A stretch of DNA of 64,000 bases from an uncultured Gammaproteobacteria bacterium (GCA_947259175.1 CAMYKW010000030.1:1-64000), one strand, 5' to 3'. Positions 1 through 9,135 are shown, counted from the stretch's first letter. Numbers and translations: made by a program. Notes: a model not told the origin generated them from the letters alone.

Positions 1-2
1 TC

Positions 3-24
3 GACCCATAGCTCGCTATGGGTC
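3..24. repeat. Perfect 10-bp hairpin at the left edge
   Basis: Positions 3-12 (GACCCATAGC) and 15-24 (GCTATGGGTC) are exact reverse complements around a 2-base loop. There is no T-run, so it is not an obvious intrinsic terminator. It lies downstream of coaE on the minus strand, next to the palindromic repeat at 57-134. Its role is unknown. Confidence 0.6.
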
Positions 25-56
25 TCGCTCCAGGCGCGGCGCGCAGCCGCACGAGC

Positions 57-134
57 CCTGCGCCAGCATCCGGGATCCTGGTGAGAAATGCGGGCTAGCG
101 CGGATAATGCACCAAGGATTCCCGGAAGCTGGCG
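57..134. repeat. Palindromic repeat family 1, copy 1 with inverted partner
   Basis: Positions 57-98 are a 42-nt unit containing GCCAGCATCCGGGATCC and ending ATGCGGGCTAG. By eye it matches 34114-34155 and 55237-55278 at about 34-35 of 42 positions with no gaps. Positions 103-134 hold a degenerate inverted partner (TGCACCA, then TCCCGGAAGCTGGCG), so the pair can fold on itself. All copies lie outside genes. It resembles REP/BIME-type intergenic repeats, but no REP-associated transposase is present in the window. The 1-180 interval otherwise shows no gene. Confidence 0.55.
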
Positions 135-180
135 AAGAGGCTTGTCCTGAGCGTAGTCGTAGGACCGGGCGTCGGGGGCC

Positions 181-780
181 CTATGTCGGTGTTCGGTCTA
201 GCTCCATATAACGCCGGTGCAACTCATCGACCTGCCGCAGTAGCACATCAATTGTGCCGTCGTTGCACAGCAGGTCATCCGCAATGGCGGCCCGTTCTTG
301 ATCGGATGCCTGGGCCGAAAGAATCTTTTCCACGTGGGTGCGCGAAAAGCCGTTTCTTTGCGCGAGCCAATCCAGCCGCTTCTCGGTAGGCGCCTGGATA
401 ACCAGCACGCGATCGACCAGGTCTTGAAAACCGGTTTCGATCAACAACGGCACGACGATCACACAATATGGAACGGCGAGCGCCTTCAATTTATGATTCA
501 CTTCTTCGCGAATACGCGGGTGTAGAATAGCCTCCAGCTTTTTCCGAGCGGCGCTGTCGTTGAAGACCCGTTCGCGTAACACATTTCGGTCCAGCACGCC
601 GTTTTGCACGATACCGGGATCGAATTCGCGAGCGATTTCCTGAACCGCGGGGGCGCCGGGGGTGGTGAGTTGGTGGGCGATCTCATCGGTGTCGATCACC
701 GCGGCGCCTAATTGCCGAAAGCGATCGGAGACTACCGTCTTACCGCTGCCGATGCCTCCGGTCAAGCCAATGCGCAGCAT
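181..780 (-). CDS. coaE: Dephospho-CoA kinase
   Basis: CoaE phosphorylates the ribose 3'-hydroxyl of dephospho-CoA with ATP, the last step of coenzyme A synthesis in the cytoplasm. The 199-residue product has the family length and begins MLRIGLTGG with a P-loop GGIGSGKT at residues 8-15. The DTDEIAHQL segment near residue 31 and the PLLIETG segment near residue 111 fit the substrate-binding parts of the family. The ATG at 780 lies 6 bases downstream of the pilD stop, so it is probably the last gene of a pilB-pilC-pilD-coaE transcript, an arrangement common in gammaproteobacteria. Confidence 0.95.
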   Translation of the reverse strand: MLRIGLTGGIGSGKTVVSDRFRQLGAAVIDTDEIAHQLTTPGAPAVQEIAREFDPGIVQNGVLDRNVLRERVFNDSAARKKLEAILHPRIREEVNHKLKALAVPYCVIVVPLLIETGFQDLVDRVLVIQAPTEKRLDWLAQRNGFSRTHVEKILSAQASDQERAAIADDLLCNDGTIDVLLRQVDELHRRYMELDRTPT

Positions 781-786
781 GGTTAG

Positions 787-1659
787 TCAGGCGAGTCGGG
801 CAAACTGCAGATAGGCGCGCGTAATCTGTTCCCCCCACAACAGCGCGATCCAGCCGGCAAGCGACAAGTATGGACCGAAGGGCATGGGTAAATCGCGGTC
901 CCGGCCGCGCAGTGCGATCAACAGGATTCCTATAACCGCTCCCGTGAATGCGGACAGCAGGATGATGAGCGGCAGCGATTGCCATCCCAGCCAGGCGCCA
1001 AACGCGGCAAGCAACTTGAAATCCCCGAATCCCATGCCTTCCTTCCCGGTAAGCAGTTTGAAGGCGTGAAACACGAGCCACAGGGATACGTAGCCGGCGA
1101 TCGCGCCGACTACCGCGGACTGCAGGTCCGTGAACGTGGCGAAGATGTTGGCCAGCAAGCCCAGCCATAACACCGGCAAGGTAATATTGTCCGGGAGGAT
1201 TTGATGGTCCAGATCGATAAAGCTAAGCGCGATCAGACACCAGGTCAGTAACAGCGCCCAGCCGGCGGACATGGTGAAACCCAAACGCCATGCGACAATC
1301 AATGACAACACCGCGGTCAACGCTTCAACCACGGGATACCGCCAGGAAATACTCTTGCCACAGTTGGAGCAACGCCCTTTGAGAAGCGCAAAGCTCAACA
1401 GCGGAATGTTGTCGATCGCCCTAATTGTGTAGTTGCAATGAGGACATCTGGAACGCGGACGAATCAGGGTTACGGCCTCCGCTTCGGGAGGTTCGTCGTT
1501 CGGCAGTTCCAGCACCTCTCGACACTGTTCCCGCCAACTGCGCTGCATCATGATGGGCAGACGGTGAATAACGACGTTAAGAAAGCTCCCAACCAGCAGG
1601 CTCAAAAACGCCACGCAGACTAGAAATAGAGGCGTGTTTTCCGCTAATGCTTGGAGCAC
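787..1659 (-). CDS. pilD: Type IV prepilin peptidase / N-methyltransferase
   Basis: PilD is an inner-membrane aspartyl protease that cuts the leader from prepilins and methylates the new N-terminal residue. The 290-residue protein has the methylase-domain zinc motif with cysteines at about 72, 75, 97 and 100, then several membrane segments. The two catalytic aspartate regions are visible: FIDLDHQILPD near 148-157 and GMGFGDFK near 208-215. The start is a GTG at 1659; no better-placed ATG precedes the first hydrophobic helix. It follows pilC after 58 bases. Its substrates here would include PilA at 16834-17256. Confidence 0.95.
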   Translation of the reverse strand: MLQALAENTPLFLVCVAFLSLLVGSFLNVVIHRLPIMMQRSWREQCREVLELPNDEPPEAEAVTLIRPRSRCPHCNYTIRAIDNIPLLSFALLKGRCSNCGKSISWRYPVVEALTAVLSLIVAWRLGFTMSAGWALLLTWCLIALSFIDLDHQILPDNITLPVLWLGLLANIFATFTDLQSAVVGAIAGYVSLWLVFHAFKLLTGKEGMGFGDFKLLAAFGAWLGWQSLPLIILLSAFTGAVIGILLIALRGRDRDLPMPFGPYLSLAGWIALLWGEQITRAYLQFARLA

Positions 1660-1717
1660 GAAACGTTGTTATTTATGCGTCCGAGAATCCAGCTGCCTTT
1701 CGCCGGCGGTGGGGGAT

Positions 1718-2935
1718 CTAGAATACCGCCGCCATCTTGAAGATTGGCAAGTACATGGCAACCACCATGGTGCCGATGATGACGCCCAATACCACGATCA
1801 AGATCGGTTCGATCAAGCTGCTCAATGCCGCCACCGCGTCGTCGACTTCCTGTTCATAGAATTCGGCGATCTTGGCCAGCATCAGCTCCAACTCGCCGGA
1901 TTCCTCGCCTGTGGAGATCATTTGCAGCACCATGCTTGGAAACAAACCGGTTTGCGCCATGGATGTCTCAAGGGTGCGACCGGTACTGACTTCATTGCGA
2001 ACGTTGAGAATTCCGTTGTGATAAACACGGTTGCCCGATGCCGAGGCCACCGATTCCAGCGCATCAACCAATGGAACGCCGGCGCCAAACATGGTGGACA
2101 GCGTCCGCGAAACGCGAGCAATGGTCGCTTTTTTAAACAAAGGTCCGAATATCGGCATCCGCAACATCAGGCGGTCGACGGCGAACTGCAGTCTGGATGA
2201 GCGTCTGTAGGTGTACACGATGGCCACTATAGACCCAATCAAGCCGGCGAAAAACAATAGCCACCACTTTTGGAACCAGCGGGACATTTCGACAATAGTC
2301 GCCGTTAAGGTCGGCAGCTCGCCGCCAAAACCGTGGAACAATTGTTCAAATTGCGGGATGACAAAGATCAATAACAGCGCCACGACAATCACTGCCACAA
2401 CGAGTACCGCGATGGGGTACATCATTGCCGATTTGACTTTACCTTTGAGCGCCTCGACCTTTTCTTTGTAGGTGGCCACCTTTTCCAGCAACACGTCGAG
2501 AGTTCCCGATTGTTCACCCGCTGCGACGAGACTCGTATACAAACGGTCGAAATGCGTGGGATAACGCATCAGGGCGTTGCTGAGGCTGGTTCCCGACTCC
2601 ACTTCCTGCCGGATCGAGGTTAATAAACCATGCACGCTGGGATTCTCGTGTCCCCTGGCAATGCCGTCTATGGCCTGGGCGACCGGGATGCCGGCGCTGA
2701 TCATGGTGGACAGTTGGCGTGTGAAGAAGGTGACATCCTTCGGTTTGACCGGTCTTCTGAGGCTGAACAGGGGCTGCGGCTTTTTCTTTACCTTGATGTC
2801 GCGAATTCCCTGCCGGCGCAATGTCGCTTTGATGTAAGCGGCGCTCGGCGCCTCGTTGTCCCCTTTCACGCGGCGTCCCTTCGCGTCGGTGCCTTCCCAG
2901 GTAAATTCGGTCAGTTTTTGTGCGCGCTTAGCCAT
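1718..2935 (-). CDS. pilC: Type IV pilus inner-membrane platform protein
   Basis: PilC is the polytopic inner-membrane platform that couples the pilus ATPases to pilin assembly. The 405-residue protein has the usual length and two GspF-type repeats, roughly residues 70-195 and 270-395. Each carries the FTRQLSTMISAGIPV / VSRTLSTMFGAGVPL signature and ends in hydrophobic helices. The stop of pilB and the ATG of pilC are separated by one base, so translation is probably coupled. It appears intact. Confidence 0.95.
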   Translation of the reverse strand: MAKRAQKLTEFTWEGTDAKGRRVKGDNEAPSAAYIKATLRRQGIRDIKVKKKPQPLFSLRRPVKPKDVTFFTRQLSTMISAGIPVAQAIDGIARGHENPSVHGLLTSIRQEVESGTSLSNALMRYPTHFDRLYTSLVAAGEQSGTLDVLLEKVATYKEKVEALKGKVKSAMMYPIAVLVVAVIVVALLLIFVIPQFEQLFHGFGGELPTLTATIVEMSRWFQKWWLLFFAGLIGSIVAIVYTYRRSSRLQFAVDRLMLRMPIFGPLFKKATIARVSRTLSTMFGAGVPLVDALESVASASGNRVYHNGILNVRNEVSTGRTLETSMAQTGLFPSMVLQMISTGEESGELELMLAKIAEFYEQEVDDAVAALSSLIEPILIVVLGVIIGTMVVAMYLPIFKMAAVF

Positions 2936-2936
2936 G

Positions 2937-4487
2937 TTACAGGTTCGTTACCCTCTCCACTTCTTCCAGACTGGTTATGCCTTGTTGCACTTTCATTAGA
3001 CCCGCCCGGCGCAGGCCGACCGCGCCCTCCATACGCGCCATGTTCTCGATGTCATGTTCGGTGCATCCTTCCATGATGATGTTACCCATTTCTTCCGACA
3101 CCGGCATGACCTGAAACACGGCGACACGCCCGCGGTAGCCTTCTGTGCATGCGTTGCAGCCCTCCGGCCCAAACATCTGTACGTCATCGATTTGGTCTTC
3201 TTCAAAGCCGGACGCCAACAAGGCCTTCTCCGGGATGTCAAGCGGCTTTTTGCAGGCGTCGCAAAGTCGCCGTACCAGACGTTGTGCGATGATCAGATGT
3301 ACGGCGGAGGCGATGTTGAAAGGCGCGACACCCATGTTGAGCAGCCGTGTGAGCGTCGAGGGTGCGTCATTGGTGTGCAGCGTGGACAACACGAGATGTC
3401 CGGTCTGAGACGCTTTGATCGCGATATCGGCGGTTTCCAGGTCCCGGATTTCGCCGACCATTATGACATCGGGATCCTGACGCAGAAATGCCCGTAGCGC
3501 CGAGGCAAACGTCAGGTTGGCGCGTTCGTTGATGTTCACCTGGTTGATCCCAGCGACATTGATTTCCACCGGATCTTCGACGGTGCAGATGTTGCGTTCC
3601 GTTTTGTTCAGCATGTCCAGCGCGGTGTACAGCGTGACCGTCTTACCGCTGCCGGTGGGTCCGGTCACCAGTATCATGCCGTAAGGTCGTTGAATCGCTT
3701 CCAGGTAGTGTTCTTTTTGGAACGGCTCAAACCCCAAAGTCTCCAGTCCCAATCCGGCGCCGCTGGCATCGAGCAAGCGAATCACCACCTTCTCGCCGTA
3801 CAGTGTGGGCAAAGTGCTGACACGAAAATCGATCGTCCGGTTCCTCGACAATCGCAGTTTCATGCGCCCATCCTGGGGAACGCGGCGCTCTGCAATGTCG
3901 AGCCGTGACAGAATCTTTACCCGCGCGGCGATCCGGGCGGAAAGGTTCACCGGTGGCGACGCGAGTTCATGCAGCACTCCATCGACGCGAAACCGTACGC
4001 GAAGCTTCTTCTCGTAAGGTTCGATGTGTATATCTGATGCGCTTTTCTTAATTGCATCGAGGAGCATTTTATTGACGAACCGAACGATTGGTGTGTCGAT
4101 TTGCTCCACGATGCCTTCGTCGGCTTTGGTTTCTTCTTCATCCGACGAAATATCTATGTCCTCGAGTCCCTCTTCGTCACCGACCAAATCGGAATAAGAG
4201 CTGTCGTTGGCTTCACGCGCCTGCTCGATGGCGGCTAACAATTGATCCTGGTCGACAAGTATCGGTTCCACGCCCAGTCCGGTGTGGAATTTGACGTCTT
4301 CAAGAGCGCGCCGATCGGTGGGATCGGAAATGGCCAGAAACAACTTCGTGCCGCGCTTGTACAGGGGGAGTACGTTGTGTTTTTCAAGCAATCCGTCGGC
4401 AACCAGCTCCACCGGCGCCTGCTCCAAATCGATCGCGCTGATGTCCAGCAACGGCAATCCGAATTCCTCCGATGCCGCCCAACTCAA
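2937..4487 (-). CDS. pilB: Type IV pilus assembly ATPase PilB, 5' end frameshifted
   Basis: PilB is the hexameric ATPase powering pilus extension at the inner membrane. In the intact 516-codon frame, Walker A GPTGSGKT is at about 276-283, an acidic box TVEDPVE near 302, the Walker B region RQDPDVIMVGEIRD near 336-349, and a zinc tetracysteine at about 409, 412, 444 and 447. The only in-frame start here is TTG at 4487, which omits much of the N-terminal domain. The expected N-terminus is encoded upstream from ATG 4674 (starting MATPTTAFQLSG) but is shifted out of frame by a perfect 19-bp tandem duplication at 4567-4604. Removing one copy restores a protein of about 572 residues, the family size. 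This is either a real mutation or an assembly artefact. Confidence 0.9.
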   Translation of the reverse strand: MSWAASEEFGLPLLDISAIDLEQAPVELVADGLLEKHNVLPLYKRGTKLFLAISDPTDRRALEDVKFHTGLGVEPILVDQDQLLAAIEQAREANDSSYSDLVGDEEGLEDIDISSDEEETKADEGIVEQIDTPIVRFVNKMLLDAIKKSASDIHIEPYEKKLRVRFRVDGVLHELASPPVNLSARIAARVKILSRLDIAERRVPQDGRMKLRLSRNRTIDFRVSTLPTLYGEKVVIRLLDASGAGLGLETLGFEPFQKEHYLEAIQRPYGMILVTGPTGSGKTVTLYTALDMLNKTERNICTVEDPVEINVAGINQVNINERANLTFASALRAFLRQDPDVIMVGEIRDLETADIAIKASQTGHLVLSTLHTNDAPSTLTRLLNMGVAPFNIASAVHLIIAQRLVRRLCDACKKPLDIPEKALLASGFEEDQIDDVQMFGPEGCNACTEGYRGRVAVFQVMPVSEEMGNIIMEGCTEHDIENMARMEGAVGLRRAGLMKVQQGITSLEEVERVTNL

Positions 4488-4566
4488 TTGATCGGAGGGG
4501 ATGGCCTTGCTGTGTGCAACCTGGGTGAAGAAGGAGCGGCTTTTTTGTATCGCTTTTTGCTGTAAC

Positions 4567-4604
4567 TGCTCGGCGTTATCCCGCGTGCTCGGCGTTATCC
4601 CGCG
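4567..4604. repeat. 19-bp perfect tandem duplication inside pilB
   Basis: Unit TGCTCGGCGTTATCCCGCG occurs at 4567-4585 and again at 4586-4604 without any difference. Nineteen is not a multiple of three. On the minus strand, the frame entering from ATG 4674 (LALRLVRANMLARDNAEQL, a typical PilB N-terminus) runs on only if one unit is removed. With both units, the frame of the intact downstream ORF meets a stop at 4625-4623 without any usual start codon above 4487. Confidence 0.9.
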
Positions 4605-4674
4605 CCAGCATATTGGCCCGTACTAGGCGCAGGGCCAAACCGCTCAATTGGAAGGCTGTAGTCGGAGTCGCCAT

Positions 4675-4968
4675 TCAGGATGCAAAGACTTTACTTTAGA
4701 CGTTAAAATTACTATAGCAGAAAAGTGCGCGTTTCTCCGCCCGACCGCGGTAGATTTGTCAATTTGTAATGATTCCCTAGATTTGGTCTGCTTGTTCATG
4801 ATACGCCCATTCCTCAATCCTGCCCAAACGCCCTCTCTGAGGGGATTAGCCGCAGAGTTAAGGCGAAGAAAAGCGCTCGCCCGTGCCCCGTACAGATTGT
4901 ACGATGTCGGTCATAGTTGCTTGAAAGACTTACCTAACAATCGAGTTGTGCCATGGTCAGGCGGATGG
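4675..4968. other. Non-coding gap between pilB and the surface-polysaccharide cassette
   Basis: About 290 bases hold the putative pilB promoter near its right-hand (minus-strand downstream) end and no convincing ORF or RNA gene. Base composition shifts here from the balanced pil genes to the AT-rich genes that follow. It could contain the terminator of the polysaccharide operon, but I see no clear hairpin with a T-run. Confidence 0.4.
4711..4719 (-). promoter_or_regulatory. Probable extended -10 element upstream of pilB
   Basis: Read on the minus strand the bases are TGCTATAGT, an extended -10 (TGn-TATAnT) about 37 bases before the native pilB ATG at 4674. No good -35 box lies at 16-18 bases. 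A TTGACA occurs further upstream (4755-4760) at unsuitable spacing. This is inferred from motif match and position only. Confidence 0.4.
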
Positions 4969-5985
4969 TCATTGCCACGGACCGGGGGCAGTCGTTTCAG
5001 TGGTCTTACTGCGGCGTCGAAATATACAAGCTCCCGTCCCTTCACGATGTAAAAAATATACCAATAAACCGCCAACAGAAAAAACAACCACACTCAGAAT
5101 ACGAGCATAAACTGCAATGACCACACCCAAGGCCATACTAGTACCAAGGAACTGAGCATAAAGACCAGTTATAGTTTCAGAAATCCCAAGGTTCGCAGGC
5201 AATATAGCGACGATATTGAGCACAAACTTTGCGGCGGTATAGACAAGCATTGACGATTGTGAAGCTGTCTGACCCACTAAAGAAAACAAATAGAGAAACA
5301 GCATGGCATTTAGCGCAAGGACCAAAACGTTCAAAACTAGCGTAGAAAGACCCGTACGTGCATCGCCTAAAATGGTTTTCATGCCTGAAAAAACAGAAGC
5401 CAGAGTTTTACCCGATATGGAGAACGCAGTCATTTTTTCTGCGTAAAAATGCATTGCTAAATATGGTAAGAAAAACAAACTAATCGAGAAAGTCAGAATT
5501 AGCATGCACGCAATCGTTGCGATCTTCGATACTTCAAAACTTGCAAAGTAAATTCCAACGATTGCAATCACTGAACAAGTTAATAAGCGAAAAGTTTTTT
5601 GCGCGACCATTAGAGCAAGAAAGTTTTCAGGGGTTAAATTGTTCCTGATGGAAAGATAGTAAGCCTTCACTGCTACCCCTGCTTGCATCGGAAAAAGGGA
5701 GCTCACCAAAGAACTAGAAAATCCAATTTTCAGCGCTTCGAGAAGCGTCAATGATATACCGAATGGTTTTACTAACACCTGCGTTAACAAGAATTGGAAA
5801 ACATTTTGCGCCAAAACTAACGCGACCCCTACGCAAATACTTACAACGGAAAATTTGGAGAAAATCTCAACGAAAGTAACCTTGTTCTCCCAAAGAAAAT
5901 AGGCCAAGAATCCAAATACCAACACAAAAAAAAGATTTCGAATCGATTTTATCAATAATTTTTTGTTTTGATTGCTGACTATCAT
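4969..5985 (-). CDS. Lysylphosphatidylglycerol synthase-type / flippase-like membrane protein
   Basis: This 338-residue protein is mostly hydrophobic, with about eight predicted membrane segments. Its layout fits the LPG_synthase_TM (UPF0104) family, often found in polysaccharide loci and proposed, not proven, to act in lipid-linked transport. Family-like features are the VLVKPFGI and LFPMQAGVAVKAYYL segments near residues 71-128 and an ILPANLGISE motif near 258. The ATG at 5985 overlaps the previous stop by 4 bases, and it is the last gene of a tight four-gene operon. Codons are AT-rich compared with the pil genes, suggesting acquisition. Its substrate cannot be read from the sequence. Confidence 0.75.
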   Translation of the reverse strand: MIVSNQNKKLLIKSIRNLFFVLVFGFLAYFLWENKVTFVEIFSKFSVVSICVGVALVLAQNVFQFLLTQVLVKPFGISLTLLEALKIGFSSSLVSSLFPMQAGVAVKAYYLSIRNNLTPENFLALMVAQKTFRLLTCSVIAIVGIYFASFEVSKIATIACMLILTFSISLFFLPYLAMHFYAEKMTAFSISGKTLASVFSGMKTILGDARTGLSTLVLNVLVLALNAMLFLYLFSLVGQTASQSSMLVYTAAKFVLNIVAILPANLGISETITGLYAQFLGTSMALGVVIAVYARILSVVVFSVGGLLVYFLHREGTGACIFRRRSKTTETTAPGPWQ

Positions 5986-7049
5986 AATGCTGTGTCAAAT
6001 TGATCCAGAAATCGTTCTCTAAGACAATTCAAATACCGTGACTTGGCGACTCGCTTCTCCTCGAGAACAGTTCGCGAAGCTGCACAGATATCAGTCGTTT
6101 TAATTACTGACAGTAGGTCCTCACCGCCACTCTTATTCAATACTGGGAATTGTTCTAAGGTATTTAGACGCAACCCGTGAAATAATTGAAAAGTCGGTAT
6201 CCCAAGTGACATTGCGGCGACACATCCATGCAGACGTGTCGATGCAACGAAGTCAAATTGATCATAAATCGCCAACAAATCTTCCCCGCAGTCGGCATAG
6301 TGAACCGGGTAAGAAGAAAAGTGTTCTTTAACGAAAGAGATGTCCTTTTCGGCATGGCAAATGAACTCTATGTTCGAAAAAGTCGATGCAAGCTTGTTGA
6401 TCGACTCCAATATCGGAGTCATTTTCTGTTTCGAAATCAATATATGATTACTATTGAGCGCCTGAAGCGTTATCCCAATTTTGTCTAATTCTTGCTTCGG
6501 TTTGTTTCGTTGCGAAGAAAAAAATGCGGGGCAAGGCAACAACACCGGTGCAAATTCAAGAAATGCATTACGTGTTTGAAAGTCTCTTACCGAAAAAAAA
6601 TCTGTGTTGTTTTGCAAAACGCGCCTTATTTTTGGGCCTGGTTCAGGCAACTTTGAGGAGCCAACACCAATTGCAGAGCACCGTTTACCGGTAGACAACA
6701 AACAATTTAACAACGGATCGTTGGATCGGTCTGACAAACGCAAATGACAACTTCGGAGAGTATGTCTTAGGAAATTGCGACTATTAGAATAATCTGAAAT
6801 TCTCGGAATCTCTTGCCACCATCCTGGAGTGCCTGAAAAAACAATATAGTCAAACTCGTCATAACTACTGTTCAACCAGTCGGTACTGTGTTTTAAATGA
6901 CGGGGGTTACGATCAAAAATTTTCTTATGATAAAGACAACCCAGTTCTTGAAGCAGCGCCTCTATTCCCATGAGAATAATTTCATCACCGGGATTCCATC
7001 CCAACGTAGAAGAAAAAAGAATCGTCTGAAGATCGCTATTATTCAACAA
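5982..7049 (-). CDS. Polysaccharide pyruvyltransferase-family protein
   Basis: The 355-residue soluble protein resembles the PS_pyruv_trans family (CsaB/WcaK-like), which adds pyruvate ketals to cell-surface sugars. Visible signatures are an N-terminal STLGWNPGDEIIL that fits the family's nucleotide-sugar-like fold, GVGSSKLPEPG in the middle, and near the C-terminus FVASTRLHGCVAAMSLGIP, the most diagnostic segment. It overlaps the FkbM gene by 11 bases and the next gene by 4, so expression is coupled. Members may have other substrates; pyruvylation is inferred from family membership. Composition is strongly AT-rich. Confidence 0.75.
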   Translation of the reverse strand: MLNNSDLQTILFSSTLGWNPGDEIILMGIEALLQELGCLYHKKIFDRNPRHLKHSTDWLNSSYDEFDYIVFSGTPGWWQEIPRISDYSNSRNFLRHTLRSCHLRLSDRSNDPLLNCLLSTGKRCSAIGVGSSKLPEPGPKIRRVLQNNTDFFSVRDFQTRNAFLEFAPVLLPCPAFFSSQRNKPKQELDKIGITLQALNSNHILISKQKMTPILESINKLASTFSNIEFICHAEKDISFVKEHFSSYPVHYADCGEDLLAIYDQFDFVASTRLHGCVAAMSLGIPTFQLFHGLRLNTLEQFPVLNKSGGEDLLSVIKTTDICAASRTVLEEKRVAKSRYLNCLRERFLDQFDTAL

Positions 7050-8052
7050 AAACGCCTTCTACTTTGCTCAAGCGTTGCAATGTGGTATTCGCTTTGGAAT
7101 TAGAGAAAATCAAAACATTTTCGCCGTGTGCCAAATCGTTTTCCAAAGAAGACGAACAAATTAAGCGTCCTTCATTTGAAATTGCACGATACTGATATTC
7201 TATTTTCTCTAAGAAACTTCCCAAGTCTTGCACAGATAAATCATAGCGCGACATCCACTTTAGACTACATTCAAAAACGACATTGGGCTGCAATGACTTC
7301 AATAATTTTTCACCTCCTTGTAAGACCTTCAAGTCCGCACCTTCGGCATCAACTTTTATGAGGTCCAATGTGGTTATTCGATGTTGCATTTTTAATGCAT
7401 CCAAACTATGACTCGCAAAAACTGGGTTACTTGCTTTTCCTTTGGGGTCAACGTGACTAAGTGCATGCCCAAGGGCATCGGCCCGAAATGATAGATTTTC
7501 TCCAGCTGCGGACCACATCACAAATGGTTCTATTTCAATTTTTGTCAGCTTATTTTTTTCAACATTGGATTTAAGATATCGGCGAATGAAGTCATTGGGC
7601 TCAATTGCGAGAACGTTACATTGCTTATGGAATGCAGCGTGCAGCGAGTACCATCCCAAATTGGCTCCAACATCGACAAATGAACCATTTTTGGGAATTA
7701 GCTCCAGACAAATCTTGGTTAAAATAGGCTCATAGTTTCCCGAATAAATAGATGGATCGGCTCCCGCACCGTCCACCGCATCCAAATAACGAACACGTAA
7801 TCCCGAATCGATTTCTATCCAAGCGCCCTGCGCATCGAACTCTATTGTTTTACACGCCAGATAGTCCAGGTTCTCTTGCCCGTCTCGAACCCAATCGGTA
7901 ATCCGAAAAAATCGATAGCGATCCGTTGCCAACAATCTGGTAAAAATCCTGCGTGCATACGGCAATCGCTTCGCCCTATCGGCGATCGCTTCTATCAGCA
8001 ATTTGGATTCAGAACTTAATGACTGACGAATCTTTTTCAATTGCTTGAGCAA
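7039..8052 (-). CDS. FkbM-family methyltransferase
   Basis: This is a 337-residue SAM-dependent methyltransferase of the FkbM type, a group that O-methylates sugars or polyketides. Motif I is FVDVGANLGWYS at about residues 125-136, followed by VLAIEPND, and the family-typical LDLIKVDAEGADLKVLQGG is near residue 240. Its start at 8052 lies 44 bases inside the upstream GT9 gene; no later ATG precedes the conserved region. In this operon the target is probably a sugar of the lipopolysaccharide or another surface glycan (inference). Confidence 0.8.
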   Translation of the reverse strand: MLKQLKKIRQSLSSESKLLIEAIADRAKRLPYARRIFTRLLATDRYRFFRITDWVRDGQENLDYLACKTIEFDAQGAWIEIDSGLRVRYLDAVDGAGADPSIYSGNYEPILTKICLELIPKNGSFVDVGANLGWYSLHAAFHKQCNVLAIEPNDFIRRYLKSNVEKNKLTKIEIEPFVMWSAAGENLSFRADALGHALSHVDPKGKASNPVFASHSLDALKMQHRITTLDLIKVDAEGADLKVLQGGEKLLKSLQPNVVFECSLKWMSRYDLSVQDLGSFLEKIEYQYRAISNEGRLICSSSLENDLAHGENVLIFSNSKANTTLQRLSKVEGVFVE

Positions 8053-9082
8053 CCATTTGGGGGGTTAGTTCTCGCATGCATCGGCGATGGTGACATATTA
8101 TGGCGTTAACTGGGTTCTGATCGGCTTTAAAGCACGGGCCGCAAGGCACGTCAACATTAATCGCCTTAGCTCCCAGTAACGCAGATCCCGTTATCTCGGG
8201 ATTCGTCGGACCGTACAAGCAATAGGTTTTCACCCCAAGAACCGCAGCCAAGTTAGTCAAGCCGCTGTCATTTCCAACAACAAATTTTGAGCGAACTAAC
8301 AGCCCCAACGATTGCTCCATGGTGACTTGATTGACAAGATTAAGAACGTTGGAAGATTGTAAATTCGCTAAAATTATATCAGCTTGGTATGCGTCTTCCG
8401 CCCCACCACCCAAGAGTAAAAAATTTTCATTAGGCAATAGATTTATGAGCTCAGCATAATTCTCTGCCGGCCAAAAGCGCCAATCGGACTTGCGCCCGCC
8501 ACCGATTCCGAAAGAAATAAATTCGGATTGGGTCGTCGTGTATTCGGAATCGCGTTGACATTCTTCGACAAAGGCTTTCTCGAACATGTCTACCGGTGAG
8601 TCAACATTGCTGCCTGCATAAGCGCTATGAATCGAAACTTTATCCGATTCTTTGCTAACACTTACAATCTCGTTTATCGCTCGTTTTTGTAAAAAGTTCT
8701 TTTTCGTTGGTAACCCTATTCTTGTGGGGATACCCGACGCAATACTCAGTAGCAAGAAATCTACCTGATTCGAAAGAGAGCTAATCGCAAGTGCAGAGTA
8801 TTTCGGCGACCTTGATATCGTTCTAACCAAACTAAGAATCCTCGGCAAATAGGAAAAAGCTTCTAACCAGCCCTCGGGGCGATGCAGGTAATTCACTTGG
8901 TCAATTAATGGCGTGTTGCGCAGAAGGCGATTGCCTGCGTTTTCATATGGCAAGATTACGTCGATCGAATCGCATCCAAACCGGTTGAGCAACCCCGGTA
9001 AAGAAGGCCAAATGAAACACCAATCTCCTATTCCAGAAGGACCAAAGTACAAAAGCTTTTTAGTCGGTGCTGTTTGACCCAT
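8009..9082 (-). CDS. Glycosyltransferase family 9 (heptosyltransferase-like)
   Basis: The 357-residue protein has the two-domain GT-B layout of ADP-heptose:LPS heptosyltransferases. The N-terminal FGPSGIGDWCFIWPSLPGL corresponds to the acceptor-side glycine loop. The C-terminal FVVGNDSGLTNLAAVLGVK followed by CLYGPTNP matches the donor-binding signature of GT9. It is the first gene of the AT-rich four-gene operon, starting at ATG 9082. An LPS-core or O-glycan sugar transfer is inferred; the exact sugar is not determinable. A CGPCFK segment and CHHRRCM near the end resemble the cysteine-rich tails of some GT9 members. Confidence 0.85.
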   Translation of the reverse strand: MGQTAPTKKLLYFGPSGIGDWCFIWPSLPGLLNRFGCDSIDVILPYENAGNRLLRNTPLIDQVNYLHRPEGWLEAFSYLPRILSLVRTISRSPKYSALAISSLSNQVDFLLLSIASGIPTRIGLPTKKNFLQKRAINEIVSVSKESDKVSIHSAYAGSNVDSPVDMFEKAFVEECQRDSEYTTTQSEFISFGIGGGRKSDWRFWPAENYAELINLLPNENFLLLGGGAEDAYQADIILANLQSSNVLNLVNQVTMEQSLGLLVRSKFVVGNDSGLTNLAAVLGVKTYCLYGPTNPEITGSALLGAKAINVDVPCGPCFKADQNPVNAIICHHRRCMRELTPQMVAQAIEKDSSVIKF

Positions 9083-9135
9083 TAGAGCCGATCCGATTCA
9101 CAAACATAGTTGCCACATTGAGGTACACTAATACT

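Noticed and set aside
4755-4760. TTGACA as the -35 of pilB
   Set aside because: The spacing to TATAGT at 4711-4716 is about 38 bases, far too long for a sigma-70 promoter.
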